Of a stretch of 64,000 bases of DNA, positions 24,980-33,165 are shown one piece after another. The notes under the pieces are model-generated. The model did no database searches. It saw only the letters and a list, made by a program, of their open reading frames with translations, and was not told the origin of the DNA. How positions within the stretch are numbered: the first letter of the stretch is position 1; each line of letters starts with the position of its first letter. The stretch spans positions 62,001 to 126,000 of the forward strand of contig CANQIB010000005.1 in assembly GCA_947623915.1 (NCBI GenBank), in the 5' to 3' direction. A program made the translations under genes and the position numbers. This DNA comes from an uncultured Ruminiclostridium sp. (GTDB lineage: Bacteria; Bacillota; Clostridia; Oscillospirales; Ruminococcaceae).

Positions 24980-26686
24980 TTATATAAACGCTTCGTCCCC
25001 TGAGAACACCCACACGGTCTCGTTTTTGTTTCGCGCGCCCTCGTCCATTCTGAATATCTTCAGCCGCATATCCGCGCCGTTCACCTTTTTGTATTTATAG
25101 GCGATAACGCCGTTAGCGTCAAATTTTTTGTAAATGTTGTTTTTATCCAAAAGCTGCAAAAATTCATCGTAATATTCCGAGCCGATATATTTTTGCGCGT
25201 ACATTTTCATTGCCGTGCTGAACGAAAACGAGCTGCGCTCCAAAATGTTTTTGAAATATTCGGGTATGTAAATGTACCTGAGCGTGTCGCGCTCCATATC
25301 CACAAAATACACGCCCGCGTATCTGGTGGCAAGCAGCTTTAGGAAATACTCCGCGTCGCGCTTTTCGGTGAGCATCTTTTCAAGCTCCTCGTTCGCGGAA
25401 CGCTTTTTGCGGTCGGCCTTCTTGTTTTTGTAAAATTGCTCCTTATCCCTGCGCATGGCAAGCTCCGCCGCGCCTACCGTTTTATATACCGCAAGGTCGG
25501 GCAGACGGCTCTCTATTCCCGCGGAGATCTCGTACTTGCTCTCCGCAAGAGTCTTTCTTACCTCCGCCAACACGCGCTCCACGTCTTTTTTGGTGAGTCG
25601 GCGGCTGATGACCACAAACTCGTCGCCTCCGATACGGTACAGCCTGTCGTCGGGGAAATACAGCTTCAGCGTATCCGCAACGCAGCACAGCATATCGTCG
25701 CCTTTTTGATGCCCCAGCAGGTTGTTAAGCTCGTGCAGCCCGTTCACGTCTATGTAAAGACAGGTGAAATCCTGCGACGCGTCGGCGTTGAGTGCTTCAA
25801 GGTCGTCGTTGAATCTGTGACGGTTGTACAGCAATGTCAAAGCGTCACGGTTGAAATTGTCCACCAGCTCCTGACGGTGTCTAAGCTCCGCCATATGCTC
25901 GTCGTGAACGTCCTTTACAAACAGCAGCAGACTGACGTTTTCGTCGGTGTAATCCATGGCCGGCACCAAGTCCATCTGCGCCCAGCGGAATCCGCCCTCC
26001 GCGTGCTTTCTGCGGTAGCGGTTGCTCAGCCGCGTCTTTCTCTTGCGAAAATGCTCCTTTATATTCTCTACATCGGTAAACCGCCGATATACCTCCATAT
26101 CCTCCTCGTGGACGTTTCCGGCGTCGGCAAACTCCGTCAGCCACTCGACTATGCCGGAAATGCTTTCGTCCGGCTTATCCCGCTCCACCGCCTTTATCAC
26201 TTCAAAGGAGTCGTCGGTAAGATTTATCTTCAGTATCTTGTAGTAGATCGCCGAGAGCGCGGTCATAGCGTCCGTCAGCGCGGTGGACGCGAGATCCGAA
26301 TCCCGCAGCCCGAATACCACCCACGGATCATCGGCGCAGCACCCGTCCGGCGCGGTTATGCTGAACATCACCCATCTGCCGCCCCGCGCCGTCTTTCGAC
26401 GGTAACTGTATACAATGAAACGTTCCCCGCCAAAGACTCTTTCCTGAACATATTTCGGGTCGGCAAACTTCCTGTACTCCTCGACAAATTCGGGATATAC
26501 ATACTTTTCGGAGGCGAATTTTTCCATATATTCATATATGTCAGTCATGCCCTCGAAGTCGTTCTTTATCTGCGGATCTTGTTTAAGATACTGAAATTCT
26601 CCCGTGACGATATTCACTCTCGCCAGTTGGAGAAAAGTATCAATAAGCGTTTTTTCTATAAAACCGTAAAGCTCAGTTTTATCCAT
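24980..26686 (-). CDS. Diguanylate cyclase (GGDEF) with flanking PAS-like domains
   Basis: A 568-residue cytosolic protein. Two repeated PAS-like modules at about 1-125 and 140-262 share a 'NLxTxxFxxx' opening and a conserved RRKxAxGGxRW element (RRKTARGGRW and RRKHAEGGFRW). A GGDEF domain at about 275-420 has DALTLLYNRHRF, DVNGLHELNNLLGHQKGDDM and an intact GGDEF at residues 353-357, so it should make cyclic di-GMP. The RxxD inhibition site five residues upstream is absent (FPDD). A third PAS-like module follows (about 445-555). The gene converges on the hybrid histidine kinase. Confidence 0.88.
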   Translation of the reverse strand: MDKTELYGFIEKTLIDTFLQLARVNIVTGEFQYLKQDPQIKNDFEGMTDIYEYMEKFASEKYVYPEFVEEYRKFADPKYVQERVFGGERFIVYSYRRKTARGGRWVMFSITAPDGCCADDPWVVFGLRDSDLASTALTDAMTALSAIYYKILKINLTDDSFEVIKAVERDKPDESISGIVEWLTEFADAGNVHEEDMEVYRRFTDVENIKEHFRKRKTRLSNRYRRKHAEGGFRWAQMDLVPAMDYTDENVSLLLFVKDVHDEHMAELRHRQELVDNFNRDALTLLYNRHRFNDDLEALNADASQDFTCLYIDVNGLHELNNLLGHQKGDDMLCCVADTLKLYFPDDRLYRIGGDEFVVISRRLTKKDVERVLAEVRKTLAESKYEISAGIESRLPDLAVYKTVGAAELAMRRDKEQFYKNKKADRKKRSANEELEKMLTEKRDAEYFLKLLATRYAGVYFVDMERDTLRYIYIPEYFKNILERSSFSFSTAMKMYAQKYIGSEYYDEFLQLLDKNNIYKKFDANGVIAYKYKKVNGADMRLKIFRMDEGARNKNETVWVFSGDEAFI

Positions 26687-26787
26687 TTAAAAGGACTTCC
26701 TTCTGACTTGTTTTGATTTTCAAAAAACATACCCGCATATATTCTACGCGGGGAAAAGCGGCGTTCTTTCTCTTTTTATGATTCTTT

Positions 26788-26816
26788 ATTTTATCACATT
26801 TCCTTAAAAAAGTCAA
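26788..26816 (-). promoter_or_regulatory. Promoter for diguanylate cyclase gene
   Basis: Minus strand: TTGACT (26816-26811), 17-bp spacer, TAAAAT (26793-26788), about 100 bp before the start at 26686. Confidence 0.65.
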
Positions 26817-26838
26817 CCTGTATAAGCGCGGCTTTAAC

Positions 26839-27279
26839 TCACGCGGGATAAAGCCGCCAGTAATACTTTCTTTTCGCGGCGGGAAAATCCTCCAGCACGC
26901 CATGTTCTGGGTCGTAAAACTTCCCGCCGCAGTACAGCGACCAATGCCAGCAGCGCGGCGTTTCCAGACTGAGCAAGCACAGCTCCGGCAATTCGGCGCT
27001 GTCCGTCACCTCCACCCTTTCGTCGGAAATCTCCATACCGAAATTTCTGAACGCGTTTTTCATCTCTTTAAGGTCGGTCTCGCGGTCGTTGCCGAGGTAC
27101 TCCACTATCTCGCCGACGGTTTTACCTAACACCATGGCAAGCACCGCCTGCCCGCATTGCAGGTCGGTCGGCTCGTGTATGTACTTTATCTCCGTATAAT
27201 TCCCCCCCCGTTTCGTAACACGCTCTGCGTAAAACCGCCGTTTTCGCCTTTTTTTGTGCCTTTTAAAACTCTGCCGCAT
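26839..27279 (-). CDS. Papain/C39-like cysteine peptidase domain protein
   Basis: The core domain of about 120 residues resembles C39/papain-like peptidases: the Cys helix DLQCGQAVLAMVLG, then a hydrophobic middle, then PRCWHWSLYCGGKFYDPEHG with the His and Asp of the triad. The start is unclear. The given ATG (27279) lies inside the terminator hairpin of the upstream gene and has no ribosome site. A run of eight G (minus strand) at about 27202-27209 sits just before the core, so a shorter protein or a homopolymer frameshift is possible. Function unknown; the catalytic residues look intact. Confidence 0.6.
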   Translation of the reverse strand: MRQSFKRHKKRRKRRFYAERVTKRGGNYTEIKYIHEPTDLQCGQAVLAMVLGKTVGEIVEYLGNDRETDLKEMKNAFRNFGMEISDERVEVTDSAELPELCLLSLETPRCWHWSLYCGGKFYDPEHGVLEDFPAAKRKYYWRLYPA

Positions 27280-27298
27280 ATATACATACGCGGCAGAG
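27269..27298 (-). terminator. Terminator of thioredoxin-reductase-like gene
   Basis: Perfect 9-bp stem CTCTGCCGC/GCGGCAGAG followed on the minus strand by TTTT, directly after the stop at 27301. Confidence 0.7.
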
Positions 27299-27300
27299 CT

Positions 27301-27504
27301 TTAATCTTTCTCCTTATAATAAAGCAGACAATGACAGTATCCCTCAAACGTCGGGTCGGCTATCTGCTCTCGGAACTCCTTGCACATACACTTTATATCC
27401 TCGCTTTTTCCCACACGGCAGGGACAGTATCCGCCCTTTGCTTTCAGCCCTTCCTTAACGGTCTTTACTATCTCCTCGTCCTCGTTCAGTCTTATCTTAG
27501 CCAT
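27301..27504 (-). CDS. Ferredoxin-thioredoxin reductase catalytic-type protein
   Basis: A 67-residue protein with three Cys-x-Cys pairs: CPC (residues 27-29), CMC (39-41) and CHC (57-59). CPC and CHC are the hallmarks of the beta (catalytic) subunit of ferredoxin-thioredoxin reductase, which holds a [4Fe-4S] cluster next to an active disulfide. Compared with the plant-type subunit it is short and the spacing of the pairs differs (9 and 15 residues between pairs). The ATG has GGAGGGG upstream; the longer frame to 27549 does not. In anaerobes such proteins probably pass electrons from ferredoxin to thioredoxin-like partners. None is adjacent. Confidence 0.8.
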   Translation of the reverse strand: MAKIRLNEDEEIVKTVKEGLKAKGGYCPCRVGKSEDIKCMCKEFREQIADPTFEGYCHCLLYYKEKD

Positions 27505-27564
27505 GACTCTACCCCTCCTCGCAAGTGCTTTATGAGTGTATTCTATCACAACCCGAACGAAAAG

Positions 27565-28737
27565 TCAAGACCGCTCCTTCAGCGCGTCAACCGGCTTCAT
27601 CGCCGCCGCCTTGTAGGCGGGATAGCTGCCGGACAACATTCCTATCGCCGCCGATACCCCCAGCGCGAACAGCAGTATCGACGGCTCCCACGAAAACGGC
27701 TCGCCGAACCACAGACACCCCGCGAATATCACCGTCAGTCCCGCCGCCGCGCCTATAAGACTTCCCAGCACGGTAAGCGAGGTGCTTTCTGCGAGAAATC
27801 CCGCCACTATGCGGAAGTTTGACGCGCCCAGCGCTTTTTTTATCCCTATCTCACGGCGACGCTCCGATACCGATACCAACATCGCGTTCATAACGGAAAG
27901 CCCCGATACGATGAGCGATATCCCCGCTATGACCGACAACGCGGCGGTCACCGTCGAAAGTATGCCGTCAAGCTGCCGTTTCTGGCTGAGCAGATTGTTC
28001 ACCTCGACGTTGTCCTCCCTGCGCCGACTCATACACAACTCGATATCCGACACCGTGTCCGTTTCCCCGCTGCCGACGTCGTTCAGCCTGAGCGCGATGG
28101 TATCATATCCCGTGGTACGGCATAATTCCTGCACCGTGCTGTACGGCAGATACACAAAGTACGGCACTACCCCGTTTATCACGCTTTGCACCGAGCTCAA
28201 TCCCGAAGTTGCCACCCCTATTATCTCAAAGCTCTCGTAATATCCGCCGATATTTATATCTATCGTTTTGCCCACTATGTTCGTTCTGCCGTAGGTTTGC
28301 AAGGCTATCTCCTTATCCACCGCGCAGACGCGCGCGTTTGCGGCTATATCCGAGGAATTGACCAACCTGCCGTGCATGGCTTTGAGCGAAATTATATCCT
28401 CCGCGCTGCGGCTGACTCCCCACGCTATACAGGACATTTTACGCTGCGGCAGCCCGCATTCCGTCACGGAGGACATCAGCGGCATCGCGTCGTCTATTCC
28501 CTCCAAAGAACCCAGCGCGGCCACGTCCTCGTCGGAAAGCGTGGGACTGCCGTCCTCCGTCTGCACCAGCACGGAATTTATCCCCATATCGTCAAGGCTT
28601 CGGCTTATCATATCCGTACCCATGCGCCCCACCGCCGAAATGACCGCCACCGCGAATATTCCTACCGCTATAGAGCTTAGCGTCAGCGCCGCCCTGCCTT
28701 TGTTTATGAACAGTCCAGCAAGAAAACGCCTCACCAT
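27565..28737 (-). CDS. MacB/FtsX-type ABC transporter permease
   Basis: A 390-residue permease. One helix at about residues 18-42 (INKGRAALTLSSIAVGIFAV), a periplasmic MacB-like domain (about 50-240) and three C-terminal helices with the family's ERRREIGIKKALGASN loop between them. Four helices in total match FtsX/MacB permeases. The ATG shares one base with the TGA of the upstream HlyD-like gene. A GGAGGG site is present. It lacks its own ATPase domain; the LolD-like ATPase is encoded divergently at 30017. Confidence 0.9.
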   Translation of the reverse strand: MVRRFLAGLFINKGRAALTLSSIAVGIFAVAVISAVGRMGTDMISRSLDDMGINSVLVQTEDGSPTLSDEDVAALGSLEGIDDAMPLMSSVTECGLPQRKMSCIAWGVSRSAEDIISLKAMHGRLVNSSDIAANARVCAVDKEIALQTYGRTNIVGKTIDINIGGYYESFEIIGVATSGLSSVQSVINGVVPYFVYLPYSTVQELCRTTGYDTIALRLNDVGSGETDTVSDIELCMSRRREDNVEVNNLLSQKRQLDGILSTVTAALSVIAGISLIVSGLSVMNAMLVSVSERRREIGIKKALGASNFRIVAGFLAESTSLTVLGSLIGAAAGLTVIFAGCLWFGEPFSWEPSILLFALGVSAAIGMLSGSYPAYKAAAMKPVDALKERS

Positions 28738-29720
28738 CACTCTCCCTCCTGCTTTGATACGATGCCGTTTCGTATAACAAGGCAATCCGCGCTGAGCTCC
28801 TCCGCGTTTATTATCACCTCGTCCGACAGGTCAAGCCCTATCACCTGCGCGCACTCCTCCAGCTCCACTCCTGTGGATATGCCGTGCCGCTTGGCGTTCC
28901 CGTTCTCGAAAACATACACATACTCCCCTTGGTCGTCCTGACATATCGCGTCATACGGCAAGGTCAATATCTGCTCCGAACAGCCGATCTCTATCGTTCC
29001 CTTGGCGGAATATCCGCTGCGCAGCTTTGCCCCCGCATCGTCAACGATAACGCTCACGTCCACCACGGTGTCCGCGTTCGGCGTATCATATTCCTTTCTG
29101 GCTATATCACTTATCTCACACACCGTACCGCTGTATTGCCCGTCCGCCGCCGTTATGGTGACGCGCTGACCTATCCCCACCTTGGAAATATCACGCTGCG
29201 ATACCGCCGCCGCAAGCCGCAGATCGCCCTTTTGTCCCACCTGCGCTATCGGCTCGCCCGACTGGATAAGCTCGCCAGACCTGCCTACCGCGCAGACCGT
29301 ACCGGATATCTCCGCGATTATCTTGTCGGGTATCTCCTCGTCCGTAAGCCCGCTTGCAAGCTCGGCGCGGTCGCCGTAAAGCGCCGTCAGCGCGGATACC
29401 GTGCCGTCGCGGTCAACGCTCGCTATTACCTGTCCCTCGTCTATATGCTGTCCTGTCTCCACATTGTAACGTTCTATCACCACCGGCAGGTCGGCGGTTA
29501 TGTTCTTTACCCCGCCGTAAACTATCGTGCCGGTGCAGTTTACCGACGGCGTGTAATCCCTTACGTCGGGAAAGACTGTGTTCACCTTGGGTATGCTGCC
29601 GCTCACCGCTATCGGCAGCGAAACCGTGATAAGCCCTCCGAGCGCGATGATAAGCGCCAACACGGTTATTTTTACCGCCAATTCCCTCCTTTCGGAGGAA
29701 AATCCTCTGTTGCCGTTCAT
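28737..29720 (-). CDS. HlyD/MacA-type efflux adaptor
   Basis: A 327-residue membrane-fusion protein. An N-terminal helix (about residues 14-36), then a biotinyl-lipoyl-like part with YNVETGQHIDEGQVIASV, a second lipoyl half ISGTVCAVGRSGELIQSGEP, and the beta-barrel with PYDAICQDDQGEYVYVFE near the end. The hairpin is very short. The chosen ATG (MNGNRG) has GGAAGGGG upstream; the frame extends to 29882 without support. It pairs with the MacB-like permease, which it overlaps by one base. Confidence 0.88.
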   Translation of the reverse strand: MNGNRGFSSERRELAVKITVLALIIALGGLITVSLPIAVSGSIPKVNTVFPDVRDYTPSVNCTGTIVYGGVKNITADLPVVIERYNVETGQHIDEGQVIASVDRDGTVSALTALYGDRAELASGLTDEEIPDKIIAEISGTVCAVGRSGELIQSGEPIAQVGQKGDLRLAAAVSQRDISKVGIGQRVTITAADGQYSGTVCEISDIARKEYDTPNADTVVDVSVIVDDAGAKLRSGYSAKGTIEIGCSEQILTLPYDAICQDDQGEYVYVFENGNAKRHGISTGVELEECAQVIGLDLSDEVIINAEELSADCLVIRNGIVSKQEGE

Positions 29721-29874
29721 TTTATCCTGTCCCCTTCCTGACGGCTCGCCGATGTACGGCGGCCGAGTTTTTCTGCCATTGCTATATTTCCCGCAAAAAA
29801 CCGGAATATACGGTAAAAAAATGTATATTCTTTTCCTGTTTCGGCATACTAAGTTCAAAAAGGAGTGCCGTACT

Positions 29875-30054
29875 TTGAACATGATATTATGCAGCGAGCC
29901 GTGTATACATCAGCAAGACGGCGTTTGCAGCCTTGACGGAGAGGGAAGGATAACCAACGCTTTGGGCGGTTGCTGTTACTTTCTGCCCAAAGACAGCCGA
30001 AAATCGGAGGATAACGATGCTGATACAAACGGTAGACCTGTGCAGGACATATAA
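29875..30054 (+). CDS. Small Cys-rich protein
   Basis: A 59-residue protein with Cys at CSEPC, GVCSLDG and GGCCYF. Small clostridial proteins with the pattern C-x3-C-x(6-8)-C...C-x-YF are common and often wrongly named hydroxymyristoyl-ACP dehydratases. They probably bind metal. A TTG start at 29875 is 8 nt from AAAAAGGAG; the ATG at 29881 is the alternative. Its 3' end overlaps the ATPase gene by 38 bp, so the two are coupled. Confidence 0.65.
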   Translation: MNMILCSEPCIHQQDGVCSLDGEGRITNALGGCCYFLPKDSRKSEDNDADTNGRPVQDI

Positions 30055-30760
30055 TTTGGGCAAGACCGCCCGTCCCCACTACAGCCCCGACGGTACGGAG
30101 CATAACGGCGAAGAGCCCCGTTTACCGAAAAAAAGCGCGGGCTCGGTAGCCGCGCTGCGCAACGTGGATATTTCGATAGAGGAGGGGGAATTTGCCGCGC
30201 TGGTAGGAGCAAGCGGCTCCGGCAAATCCACGCTGATGAACATTCTCGGCTTTCTCGACCTGCCGGACAGCGGCAGCTACTATTTCGACGGAAAGGACGT
30301 AAGCCAAATGTCCGACCGCGAGCTAAGCCGAATACGAAACCGCAGGATAGGCTTCGTCTTTCAGAGCTTTAACCTTATAGCAGGACTTACCGCCGCCGAA
30401 AACGTTGCGCTGCCGCTGGAATACCGCGGGATACCGCGAAAAGAACGTTTTCGCCGCGCATACGAGGCGCTGGCGGCGGTAGGACTTTCCCACCGCACCG
30501 AGCATAAGCCGTTCGAGCTTTCGGGAGGACAGCAGCAGCGCGTAGCAATAGCGCGTGCGCTTGCCGCCGAGCCTCAGCTGATACTTGCGGACGAGCCGTG
30601 CGGCAACCTCGACAGCAAGGCGGGAGGAGAGATAATGCGGCTGCTGTGCGGGCTGAACCGTTCCGGCAAAACCTTGGTGCTGATAACCCACGACGAAAAT
30701 GCCGCAAAGCTGAGCGACCGCATAATAAGGATAAAGGACGGAAGAATACTCACCCGATAA
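30017..30760 (+). CDS. LolD/MacB-type ABC transporter ATPase
   Basis: A 247-residue ATPase. Walker A GASGSGKST, Q-loop VFQSFNL, signature LSGGQQQRVAIARAL, Walker B LILADEPCGNLDS and switch His in LITHDEN. The LSGGQQQR and GNLDS forms are typical of the MacB/LolD exporter group. It has a roughly 15-residue insert near residues 20-35 between the first strand and the usual position. CGGAGG precedes the ATG. It is the natural energy subunit of the adaptor/permease pair on the opposite strand. Confidence 0.93.
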   Translation: MLIQTVDLCRTYNLGKTARPHYSPDGTEHNGEEPRLPKKSAGSVAALRNVDISIEEGEFAALVGASGSGKSTLMNILGFLDLPDSGSYYFDGKDVSQMSDRELSRIRNRRIGFVFQSFNLIAGLTAAENVALPLEYRGIPRKERFRRAYEALAAVGLSHRTEHKPFELSGGQQQRVAIARALAAEPQLILADEPCGNLDSKAGGEIMRLLCGLNRSGKTLVLITHDENAAKLSDRIIRIKDGRILTR

Positions 30761-30766
30761 AAAATA

Positions 30767-31050
30767 AGGAGTACGTCGATTTGACGTACTCCTCAGCTTG
30801 TCGAAAAACCCTCCCTACGGTCGGATTTCCCGACAAGCTGACAAAAAATCGGCAATACCTCATAAGCGGTATTGCCGATTTTTGCCGCGCTTTGCGCGGC
30901 TCTTATCAAACTTGAGGGTGAAAACCCTGATGGTTTTCCCCTGAACTTTCCGCCGAACGGCGGACAGTTTTAAACTCAACTCTTTCCTTCCGCTTTATAT
31001 TGACCTTTTTCTACAAACTGTAAGGAGTACGTTGATTTGACGTACTCCTT
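30767..31050. repeat. Hairpin array bracketed by duplicated terminators
   Basis: A 322-bp convergent gap filled with consecutive hairpins. AGGAGTACGTC/GACGTACTCCT at 30767-30793; CAGCTTGTCG/CGACAAGCTG at 30794-30840; a 16-bp stem at 30844-30859 with 30868-30883; GCCGCGC/GCGCGGC at 30884-30900; then weaker ones; and at 31022-31050 a near copy of the first hairpin (one base different in the shared core). The outer two probably terminate the ATPase gene (plus) and the Na+-pump gene (minus). The inner ones have no obvious use. Confidence 0.75.
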
Positions 31051-31082
31051 TGATATTCGTTTAATTATCAAGATCCGCTCGG

Positions 31083-32315
31083 TCAACCGCCGAAGATATT
31101 CAGCAGCACGCCGGCAGCGACGGCGGAGCCGATAACTCCCGCGACGTTCGGCCCCATGGCGTGCATGAGCAGGAAATTCGAGGGGTTTTCCTTTGAGCCA
31201 ACCATCTGCGATACACGCGCCGCCATCGGTACGGCGGATACGCCCGCCGAACCTATCAGCGGATTTACCTTTCCGCCGGTCAGCTTATACATCAGTTTGC
31301 CGAGCAATACGCCGGACGCCGTTCCCATGCAGAACGCGATAAGTCCGAGCGCCACGATTAGCAAGGTCTTGACCGTAAGGAAGTTTTCCGCGGTCGCCGT
31401 TGCGCCCACGACGGTACCCAACATGATGGTGATTATATTCATAAGCTCGTTTTGAGCGGTCTTTACCAGTCGGTCTACCACGCCGCTCTCACGGAACAGA
31501 TTTCCCAGCATAAGCATACCCACAAGCGGAGTCGCGTCGGGGATTATGAACGCTACAATAACGGTAACGGCTATCGGGAATATTATCTTTTCGCGCTTGG
31601 AGACCGTTCTGAGCTGTCCCATAACGACGCTGCGTTCTTTTTTGGTGGTGAGCGCTTTCATGATAGGAGGCTGGATTATCGGCACTAACGCCATGTACGA
31701 ATATGCCGCGACGGCTATCGAACCCATCATTCCCGGCGCGAGAGCCGATGTAAGGAATATCGCCGTAGGTCCGTCCGCACCGCCGATAATTCCTATCGAC
31801 GCCGCCTCCTTAAAGGAGAACATGACCTGATCTATACCCGTAAAGCTGAGCAGGCACGCTCCGAGGAAGGTGAGGAATATGCCCGCCTGAGCCGCCGCTC
31901 CGAACAGCAGACTTTTCGGATTCGCTATAAGCGGGCCGAAGTCGGTCATACAGCCTATCCCAAGGAAGATGAGCGGCGGGAATATTTGCAGCTTGACGCC
32001 CATGTAAAGTATATCCAACAGACCGCCCTCATGCAGCACCTGTCCGTAATCTACGCCGTTCGCCACGGCTTGCGCTCCCGTGAAAAACTCCGCATGGAAC
32101 ATTTCCGAGCCGGGGATATTCGTAAGCATCATACCGAAAGCTATCGGCAGCAGCAGCAAAGGTTCGTATTTTCTCACTATGGCAAGATACATCAGCAAAA
32201 ACGACACCGCGAGCATGACCGCCTGATCGGGATGTATGTTGAGAAATCCGGACTGCTCCACTATTGATTTTATTGTGTCGATAAACACGTTAAAAATTTC
32301 CATATACCGTAACAA
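31083..32315 (-). CDS. Na+-translocating decarboxylase beta subunit
   Basis: A 410-residue membrane protein of the OadB/GcdB/MmdB family. Conserved elements: GIGCMTDFGPLIANPKSLLF, the FKEAASIGIIGGADGPTAIF segment containing the Na+-site Asp, and the C-terminal GPNVAGVIGSAVAAG. About 11 hydrophobic segments. The start is uncertain: TTG at 32315 or ATG at 32303, with AAAGGAG rather far upstream. The gamma subunit gene precedes it by 43 bp. The biotin carrier and the carboxyltransferase (alpha) subunit are not in this window. Confidence 0.9.
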   Translation of the reverse strand: MLRYMEIFNVFIDTIKSIVEQSGFLNIHPDQAVMLAVSFLLMYLAIVRKYEPLLLLPIAFGMMLTNIPGSEMFHAEFFTGAQAVANGVDYGQVLHEGGLLDILYMGVKLQIFPPLIFLGIGCMTDFGPLIANPKSLLFGAAAQAGIFLTFLGACLLSFTGIDQVMFSFKEAASIGIIGGADGPTAIFLTSALAPGMMGSIAVAAYSYMALVPIIQPPIMKALTTKKERSVVMGQLRTVSKREKIIFPIAVTVIVAFIIPDATPLVGMLMLGNLFRESGVVDRLVKTAQNELMNIITIMLGTVVGATATAENFLTVKTLLIVALGLIAFCMGTASGVLLGKLMYKLTGGKVNPLIGSAGVSAVPMAARVSQMVGSKENPSNFLLMHAMGPNVAGVIGSAVAAGVLLNIFGG

Positions 32316-32358
32316 TGCCGCGAGGGCAATTCTCCTTTCCCGTCTTTAGTGTTCCGTA

Positions 32359-32799
32359 TCAGAACGGGCGCGTATTCTCACGCACTCCCGCATTTCCCCA
32401 AGCGGAACGCGGCTGCTTATCGGAGCGCTTTATTTTCTTTATTACATACTGTTTGCCGTCCTCGGCGCTGTACGCGGCTATCGCCGCCGCAATAACGGCT
32501 ATTATCTCGTCATCATCGGTATTTTCTTCGCTGTCCTGCGCGTATGCGGCTTCGACGGCGGGAGAAGCCTTTATCGCCGTCGGAGCGGCGGCAGGCGGCG
32601 CGGCTTTACGCTTTTTCGCGTCGGATATTTTGTCCATTCCCTTGGTTATAAGCCCCAAAAGATAAAGAAAAGCTATAAGCAGAGCAAGTATGATAAACAC
32701 AACAACAAGACCTGTTATCACGGTAGCCCACATACCGCTCATATTGTCGGCGGGGTTCTTTTCGGTGATCAGCGCCATGTTACGCAGTAACCCGTACAT
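32359..32799 (-). CDS. OadG-family gamma subunit
   Basis: A 146-residue protein with one helix (about residues 20-50, MWATVITGLVVVFIILALLI), an Ala/Pro-rich linker, and a C-terminal EIIAVIAAAIAAYSAEDGKQ followed by RSAWGNAGVREN. This is the usual layout of Clostridia OadG-type subunits, in which the tail helps assembly and may bind metal. An ACGGAG site precedes the ATG by 7 nt. It lies directly upstream of the beta subunit gene. Confidence 0.8.
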   Translation of the reverse strand: MYGLLRNMALITEKNPADNMSGMWATVITGLVVVFIILALLIAFLYLLGLITKGMDKISDAKKRKAAPPAAAPTAIKASPAVEAAYAQDSEENTDDDEIIAVIAAAIAAYSAEDGKQYVIKKIKRSDKQPRSAWGNAGVRENTRPF

Positions 32800-33163
32800 A
32801 TCCGTTCTCCGTTCTTTCCGTTTTATGCGCGTTTCCTAACGTGCCATATAGATTTATTTTATCATATTTCACCGTTAAATTCAATCGGTTTGTTTGCTGA
32901 TTTTTTAACAAAACTTTTATATACCTGCCGTGCTTTTTCGGTCAATTACACAAAGCCCGAAGAAAAACGCTCGCGGTAGCAGCGGCACGCCGTCAAAAAC
33001 CGCGCTCCCGCAAGGAAAGATCCGCGGCGGCGTACAAAATCACAAAACTCTGCAAAGGCGGACGCAAACCGCCCCACGCCGTTTTTTGTCCTATTTCGCA
33101 ACGCCCGCGAACAACTCTTAACGCGGTAAAACAAGCGGCGCGCCTTTTCAGACGCGCCGCTTG
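32800..33163. other. Intergenic region upstream of Na+-pump genes
   Basis: It contains the promoter at 32856-32884 and the bidirectional hairpin at 33130-33165. The GC-rich part between 32930 and 33125 has open frames on both strands but no ribosome site or recognisable protein, so I do not call a gene there. Confidence 0.5.
32856..32884 (-). promoter_or_regulatory. Promoter for Na+-pump operon
   Basis: Minus strand: TTGAAT (32884-32879), 17-bp spacer, TAAAAT (32861-32856), about 60 bp before the gamma-subunit ATG. Confidence 0.6.
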
Positions 33164-33165
33164 TT
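33130..33165. terminator. Terminator hairpin of small gene
   Basis: Perfect 13-bp stem (33130-33142 with 33153-33165). It overlaps the TAA of the 55-residue gene. T-tracts exist on both sides, so it may act in both directions. Confidence 0.75.

Noticed and set aside
32930..33134. Two overlapping frames of about 62 codons on opposite strands
   Set aside because: No ribosome site, low-complexity basic composition and no recognisable domain on either strand.
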